Assembly (NCBI RefSeq): GCF_900110645.1
Contig: NZ_FOFB01000001.1
Location: forward strand, 186,001 to 250,000
DNA length: 64,000 nt
Direction of reading: 5' to 3'
Source: Neolewinella agarilytica
GTDB lineage: Bacteria > Bacteroidota > Bacteroidia > Chitinophagales > Saprospiraceae
Shown: piece after piece, positions 60,723 through 64,000 of the stretch
Layout of the letters: each line of letters begins with the position of its first letter
How positions within the stretch are numbered: position 1 is the first letter of the stretch
Position numbers and translations under genes: made by a program
Notes under the pieces: generated by a model
Seen by the model: only the letters and a program-made list of their open reading frames with translations
What the model was told of the DNA's origin: nothing
Database searches by the model: none

Positions 60723-62435
60723 CTACCCTTGTCCACGGTGCTTCTTTTTTGCCCGTGGCTTGAAGTTACCCGCCTTGAAGTGCTTCTTCTTTTTGCCGCT
60801 GCCACCTTTCCAGGGGGCAGAGACTTTAGTGCCGCCCTCAAAGAAACGCACATTAAGGTCAACGCCTTTATCTTCAGCACCTTCGAAAGCAGCGACTACT
60901 TTTTTGGCTTCCCGGGCATCTACGCCCACGTAGGTCATGTTATTCTGAATATCGATCTTACCGAAGGCAATCTTCTTACCTGGCAGGCGACGATTCATCA
61001 TGCCGATGATCTGGGGAACGGTGTACCCGTGCTTACGGCCAACGGCCATGGCAAGAGTTGTGTATTCTTTTCCGCCTTTGTCTGGGCGACTGTCTCTCCG
61101 ATCCTTGGAGTTGTCATTCTGTACCTGCTTCTGGCCACTGAGCTGACTACTAAGCGCACCAAGACCATAGCCCAGAATTTTCTGGATCAGTTCTTCGCGT
61201 TCCATTCCTTCGAAGGTCTCGATTACCTCAGGGAGGAAAGCGGCAACCTTATCGTCCAGTTTAGCTTCCTTTACCTTGTTGGCGAAGCGGAGGGCCCGGA
61301 GGCGGTAGACTTCGTCCTGACTCGGGACGTCCTGCAGCTTGAATTCAATCTTCGAGTACTTCTCGATGGCCCGAATATGACGTACTTCGCGGCCGGTAAC
61401 GATGCTCATGGCACTACCGGCTTTGCCGGCGCGGCCGGTACGGCCGCTGCGGTGAACGTAGACCTCGGGTGCATCCGGCAGGTTGTAGTTGATGACGTGC
61501 GTCAGGTCCTGAACGTCAAGGCCACGGGCGGCCACATCAGTAGCCACGAGGATGTTGATCCGGCGGCGGCGGAAACGATTCATTACGTCATCACGCTGAG
61601 CCTGGCTCATATCGCCGTGCAGGGCATCGGCGGCGTGGCCGGCAAAGCGTAGATCTTCGCTGACACCGTTTACCTCGCGGCGGGTACGACAGAAAACTAC
61701 GGCGTAGAGGTCCGGGTCAAGCTCGATCAGCAGGCGCAGTAGCGCAAAGCGATCTGAGCCCCGGACTTTAAAGTATTGATGCTCGATGTTGGAGTTACCC
61801 GCATCAGAATGCCCGACGCTGATTTCGGCGGGGTCCGTCATGTAGGTCTGAGAGATCCGCTTTGCCTCCTTTGGCATGGTAGCACTGAAAAGCAGGGTTT
61901 GCTTTTCGTCCGGTGTTGCCGCCAGAATAGCATTAAGTTCCTCCTGAAAGCCCATGTTGAGCATTTCGTCCGCTTCGTCAAGGACAACCCGCTTGAGGTT
62001 CTCCATCTTGAGCTTCTTACGGTTAATGAGGTCGAGTGTACGCCCTGGCGTACCCACCACGATCTGAGCGCCGGCCCGGATGTCTTTGATTTGGTGAGTA
62101 ATCGGCGAGCCGCCGTATACTGCCACCACCTTTACTCCTTTGCGGAAACGGCTGAAGGTGCCGAGGTCCTTGGCAATCTGCAGGCAAAGCTCGCGTGTGG
62201 GGCAAAGAATAAGGGCCTGTACTGATTTGTCTTCTTCGTCAATTCCATCCACTACGGGCAGGCCAAAACCAGCCGTCTTTCCGGTTCCGGTACGAGCCAG
62301 TGCGACGAGGTCGCGGTCGGAGTCCAAAATGAGGGGAATAGCTTGTGCCTGTACGGGTGTGGGCTTGGTGAAGCCAAGCTCGGCTACGGCACGTTTGACA
62401 TCATCGCGCAATGCGCTGTCCTGAAAGGTTTCCAT
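60723..62435 (-). CDS. DEAD-box RNA helicase (DeaD/DbpA-like)
   Basis: A 570-residue helicase. All core motifs are present: Q motif (FTKPTPVQAQAIP), ARTGTGKT, PTRELCLQIAKD, TPGR, VLDEADEML, SATMP, and HRSGRTGRAG in the second RecA domain. A C-terminal DbpA-type RNA-binding domain (~470-545, YTTLAMAVGRKHGYTVPQII) and a short basic tail (GKKKKHFKAGNFKPRAKKKH) follow. Probable role in ribosome assembly or cold adaptation. The ~100-nt leader begins at a TACCTTTG element. Confidence 0.95.
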   Translation of the reverse strand: METFQDSALRDDVKRAVAELGFTKPTPVQAQAIPLILDSDRDLVALARTGTGKTAGFGLPVVDGIDEEDKSVQALILCPTRELCLQIAKDLGTFSRFRKGVKVVAVYGGSPITHQIKDIRAGAQIVVGTPGRTLDLINRKKLKMENLKRVVLDEADEMLNMGFQEELNAILAATPDEKQTLLFSATMPKEAKRISQTYMTDPAEISVGHSDAGNSNIEHQYFKVRGSDRFALLRLLIELDPDLYAVVFCRTRREVNGVSEDLRFAGHAADALHGDMSQAQRDDVMNRFRRRRINILVATDVAARGLDVQDLTHVINYNLPDAPEVYVHRSGRTGRAGKAGSAMSIVTGREVRHIRAIEKYSKIEFKLQDVPSQDEVYRLRALRFANKVKEAKLDDKVAAFLPEVIETFEGMEREELIQKILGYGLGALSSQLSGQKQVQNDNSKDRRDSRPDKGGKEYTTLAMAVGRKHGYTVPQIIGMMNRRLPGKKIAFGKIDIQNNMTYVGVDAREAKKVVAAFEGAEDKGVDLNVRFFEGGTKVSAPWKGGSGKKKKHFKAGNFKPRAKKKHRGQG

Positions 62436-62536
62436 CTTACCTGAGGGGTATTATCGGGCAAGATGGTTTACTACAAACGGTACCAAAGCATAAGGTACCT
62501 GACCATGTAAACCGGGTGATGCCCTGTTTGAGGGTG

Positions 62537-62544
62537 CAAAGGTA
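62537..62544 (-). promoter_or_regulatory. Putative -7 promoter element
   Basis: TACCTTTG on the minus strand, 101 nt before the helicase start, implying a long leader unlike other genes here. Confidence 0.45.
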
Positions 62545-62585
62545 GGCATTTTTAAATTGGGAGGCTAAGGTGCCATTACAACCGG

Positions 62586-62748
62586 CAGGGCAAACGCATC
62601 AAACTTCGTTTGCTACGTTTTTGATTGGCGATTGGCGATTCTCGATATTTGATTCTTGATTTGCTACCGCAAGTGACAGCTCACTACGTTCGATCACAAC
62701 AAAAATCAACTATTGAATTACAGTTTTAGATTTGATGCGTTTGCCCTG
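62586..62748. mobile_element. MITE with 18-bp terminal inverted repeats and 10-bp target duplication
   Basis: 163 bp. Ends CAGGGCAAACGCATCAAA and TTTGATGCGTTTGCCCTG are perfect 18-bp inverted repeats. The flanking TTACAACCGG is present on both sides (62576-62585 and 62749-62758), a 10-bp target-site duplication. The inside is non-coding, with a short AATC-heptamer run and an AGTGA-GCTG-TCACT hairpin. A second, eroded copy is at 43301-43462. The transposase that moves it is not in the window. Confidence 0.88.
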
Positions 62749-62807
62749 TTACAACCGGTGTATTACCGTAATCAAAAACTGATTCCCCTTGCTCTTCCCA
62801 CCTCCCA

Positions 62808-62827
62808 TTGCACCTGCGGTTAGCGAC
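62808..62827 (+). repeat. Bipartite motif, near-copy
   Basis: TTGCACCTGCG, then GTTA and GCGAC: 4-nt spacer and one mismatch. It lies ~86 bp upstream of recR, preceded by CCCA as at 49.87 kb. Confidence 0.55.
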
Positions 62828-62875
62828 AAATGATCTTTCAACGCCACCAAACGTTTACTTTTCTAAGAGACGCCC

Positions 62876-62883
62876 TACCTTCA
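62876..62883 (+). promoter_or_regulatory. Putative -7 promoter element
   Basis: TACCTTCA, 29 nt before the recR start. Confidence 0.4.
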
Positions 62884-62912
62884 CCTGGCTACTAACTGAA
62901 TATTTTTACTGC

Positions 62913-63512
62913 ATGCAATTCTCCTCCAAGCTCATCGAAGAAGCCGTAAATGCTTTTGCTGGTCTGCCCGGCATTGGTAAAAAGACCGCCCTTCGGCTGG
63001 TACTCCACCTGGTGCAGCAGCCCAAGGAAGACAGCATCTATTTTGCCCGGGCCATCGCCGATATGCGGGAAGGCATCCAGCACTGCATTACTTGTGGTAA
63101 TCTTAGTGATCAACATGTCTGTAGCATCTGCCGGGATGAACGCCGGGATCAGTCACTGATCTGTGTTGTTGAATCCATCCGGGACGTGATGGCCATCGAA
63201 GACACCCAGCAATACCGTGGGCTGTATCACGTGCTGGGGGGCATCATTGCCCCGATGGAAGGCGTGGGCCCTACGGACCTGAACATCGACACGCTGGTAG
63301 GTCGGGCCAAGCACCCCGACGTTCAGGAGATCATTATGGCCATCAGCCCTACCATTGAAGGAGAGACCACCATCTTTTACATCAGCAAAATGCTCGATGA
63401 GCTCGATGTAACGGTAAGCAAAATTGCCCGTGGTGTTTCTTTTGGCGGAGAACTCGAGTATGCCGATGAGGTTACCCTGGGCAGGAGCCTGGTGGCCCGA
63501 ACTTCATTATAA
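62913..63512 (+). CDS. recR: Recombination protein RecR
   Basis: A 199-residue DNA-binding ring protein that helps load RecA at gaps with RecO (and RecF). It has an N-terminal helix-hairpin-helix (FAGLPGIGKKTALRLVLHL), a four-Cys zinc finger (CITCGNLSDQHVCSIC), a Toprim domain (LICVVESIRDVMAIE) and a C-terminal GRSLVARTSL. The ATG at MQFSSKLIEE gives the normal family length; a longer in-frame start overlaps the bipartite motif and is rejected. Confidence 0.95.
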   Translation: MQFSSKLIEEAVNAFAGLPGIGKKTALRLVLHLVQQPKEDSIYFARAIADMREGIQHCITCGNLSDQHVCSICRDERRDQSLICVVESIRDVMAIEDTQQYRGLYHVLGGIIAPMEGVGPTDLNIDTLVGRAKHPDVQEIIMAISPTIEGETTIFYISKMLDELDVTVSKIARGVSFGGELEYADEVTLGRSLVARTSL

Positions 63513-63522
63513 GGCTATCTAA

Positions 63523-64000
63523 TCAGACCAATCCATTTTGAACGGCATACATTACCAGGCCAACGATATTTCGTGAGCCGGTTTTTTCCTGAAGACTGCG
63601 GCGGTGACCTTCTACAGTCCGGTAACTGATAAAAAGCTTTTCGGCAATCTCCTTGCTGGTAAACTCCTTGCATATCAGTTGCAAAACTTCCATTTCGCGG
63701 TCACTAATCCTGGGTTTGATGAGGTTATCGGAATTCATTTTATTACGGCTTTTTTTCAACAAAGCTTTAGAAACATAGTCCCGGAAAAAGATCCCCTCTG
63801 CGGCAACTCTTTCTACGGCTTCACAAACAACATCAGGGTCCTCATCTTTGAGCAAGAACCCATTGGCGCCAAGCTCCATTAAATGACTGATTAACCGGTC
63901 ACTGTCGTGCATTGTGAGCATTATCACCCGGATATTATCGTGGGTCGATCGAAGTCTTTCAAGTGTTTCAATACCATCCATTTCCGGCATTTCAACGTCC
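63523..64000 (-). CDS. NarL/LuxR-type response regulator, 5' end outside window
   Basis: The visible 159 C-terminal residues hold the second half of a receiver domain (MPEMDGIETL, VIMLTMHD with the switch Thr, LLKDEDP with the conserved Lys) and a LuxR-type helix-turn-helix (ISDREMEVLQLICKEFTSKE, then IAEKLFISYRTVEGHR). The phospho-acceptor Asp lies just outside the window. The partner histidine kinase is not visible. It is convergent with recR. Confidence 0.9.
   Translation of the reverse strand, partial: DVEMPEMDGIETLERLRSTHDNIRVIMLTMHDSDRLISHLMELGANGFLLKDEDPDVVCEAVERVAAEGIFFRDYVSKALLKKSRNKMNSDNLIKPRISDREMEVLQLICKEFTSKEIAEKLFISYRTVEGHRRSLQEKTGSRNIVGLVMYAVQNGLV

Overview
The window looks like a chromosome segment of a Bacteroidota member, most likely class Saprospiria near Lewinella/Neolewinella. 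This rests on a type IX secretion sorting tail (end 29998), SusCD-style surface lipoprotein signals, HU-CCDC81/SPOR, DUF2452 and DUF2891 proteins, the -7 promoter element TAyCTTyG (a relative of the Bacteroidota TAnnTTTG), moderate GC (a little above 50% by eye) and almost no Shine-Dalgarno sequences. No database search was possible, so taxonomy and families are recognition from sequence.

Layout. 1-5.8 kb: GtrA fragment, deoxyribonucleotidase, and a MarR / membrane-fusion / RND permease efflux operon. 6-13 kb: two very large paralogous FG-GAP/ASPIC lipoproteins separated by a long palindrome. 13-17.8 kb: a type I secretion-like operon (ABC, HlyD, TolC) whose ABC protein has lost its ATPase motifs and whose tolC-like gene carries a 7-nt repeat just after the start codon. 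18-31.9 kb: housekeeping and envelope genes (beta-barrel protein, GH3, lytic transglycosylase, ECF sigma/anti-sigma, DUF2452, ArfB, SGNH hydrolase, CoaE, LOG, T9SS cargo, MnmH, RDD). 32-35 kb: cobalamin riboswitch plus TonB receptor, then an 0.8-kb tandem array of palindromic units. 35-46.7 kb: HAD, nucleoside transporter and uridine kinase, esterase, HU-SPOR protein, MORN-caspase protein, GlgE, lipoproteins. 46.9-49.7 kb: a two-gene Fe-S oxidoreductase operon split by an AT-rich four-helix-bundle gene cassette flanked by inverted GAATGAG repeats. 50-56 kb: an operon of metallophosphoesterase/outer-membrane barrel, SdiA-regulated protein and degenerate-HD/Pycsar-type membrane effector. 56-64 kb: DUF2891 lipoprotein, two SDRs, redoxin lipoprotein, DEAD-box helicase, RecR, NarL-type regulator (partial).

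Main unexplained signal. A bipartite motif, GCACCTGCG-N3-GCGCC, usually extended to TTGCACCTGCG-N3-GCGCC outside genes, occurs 12 times exactly plus several near-copies, in both orientations, about every 5 kb. Roughly 0.0005 exact copies would be expected by chance. Half the exact copies lie in leaders or intergenic DNA. The other half lie inside genes, and four of those six encode the same Ala-Pro linker (APAxAP) in disordered regions, so the DNA rather than the protein seems to be selected. Other non-coding structure: a 163-bp MITE with perfect 18-bp terminal inverted repeats and a 10-bp target duplication (62586-62748) with a second, older copy at 43301-43462; a set of nested palindromic intergenic elements; several 7/8-nt tandem arrays; and promoters placed so close to start codons that many transcripts should be leaderless.
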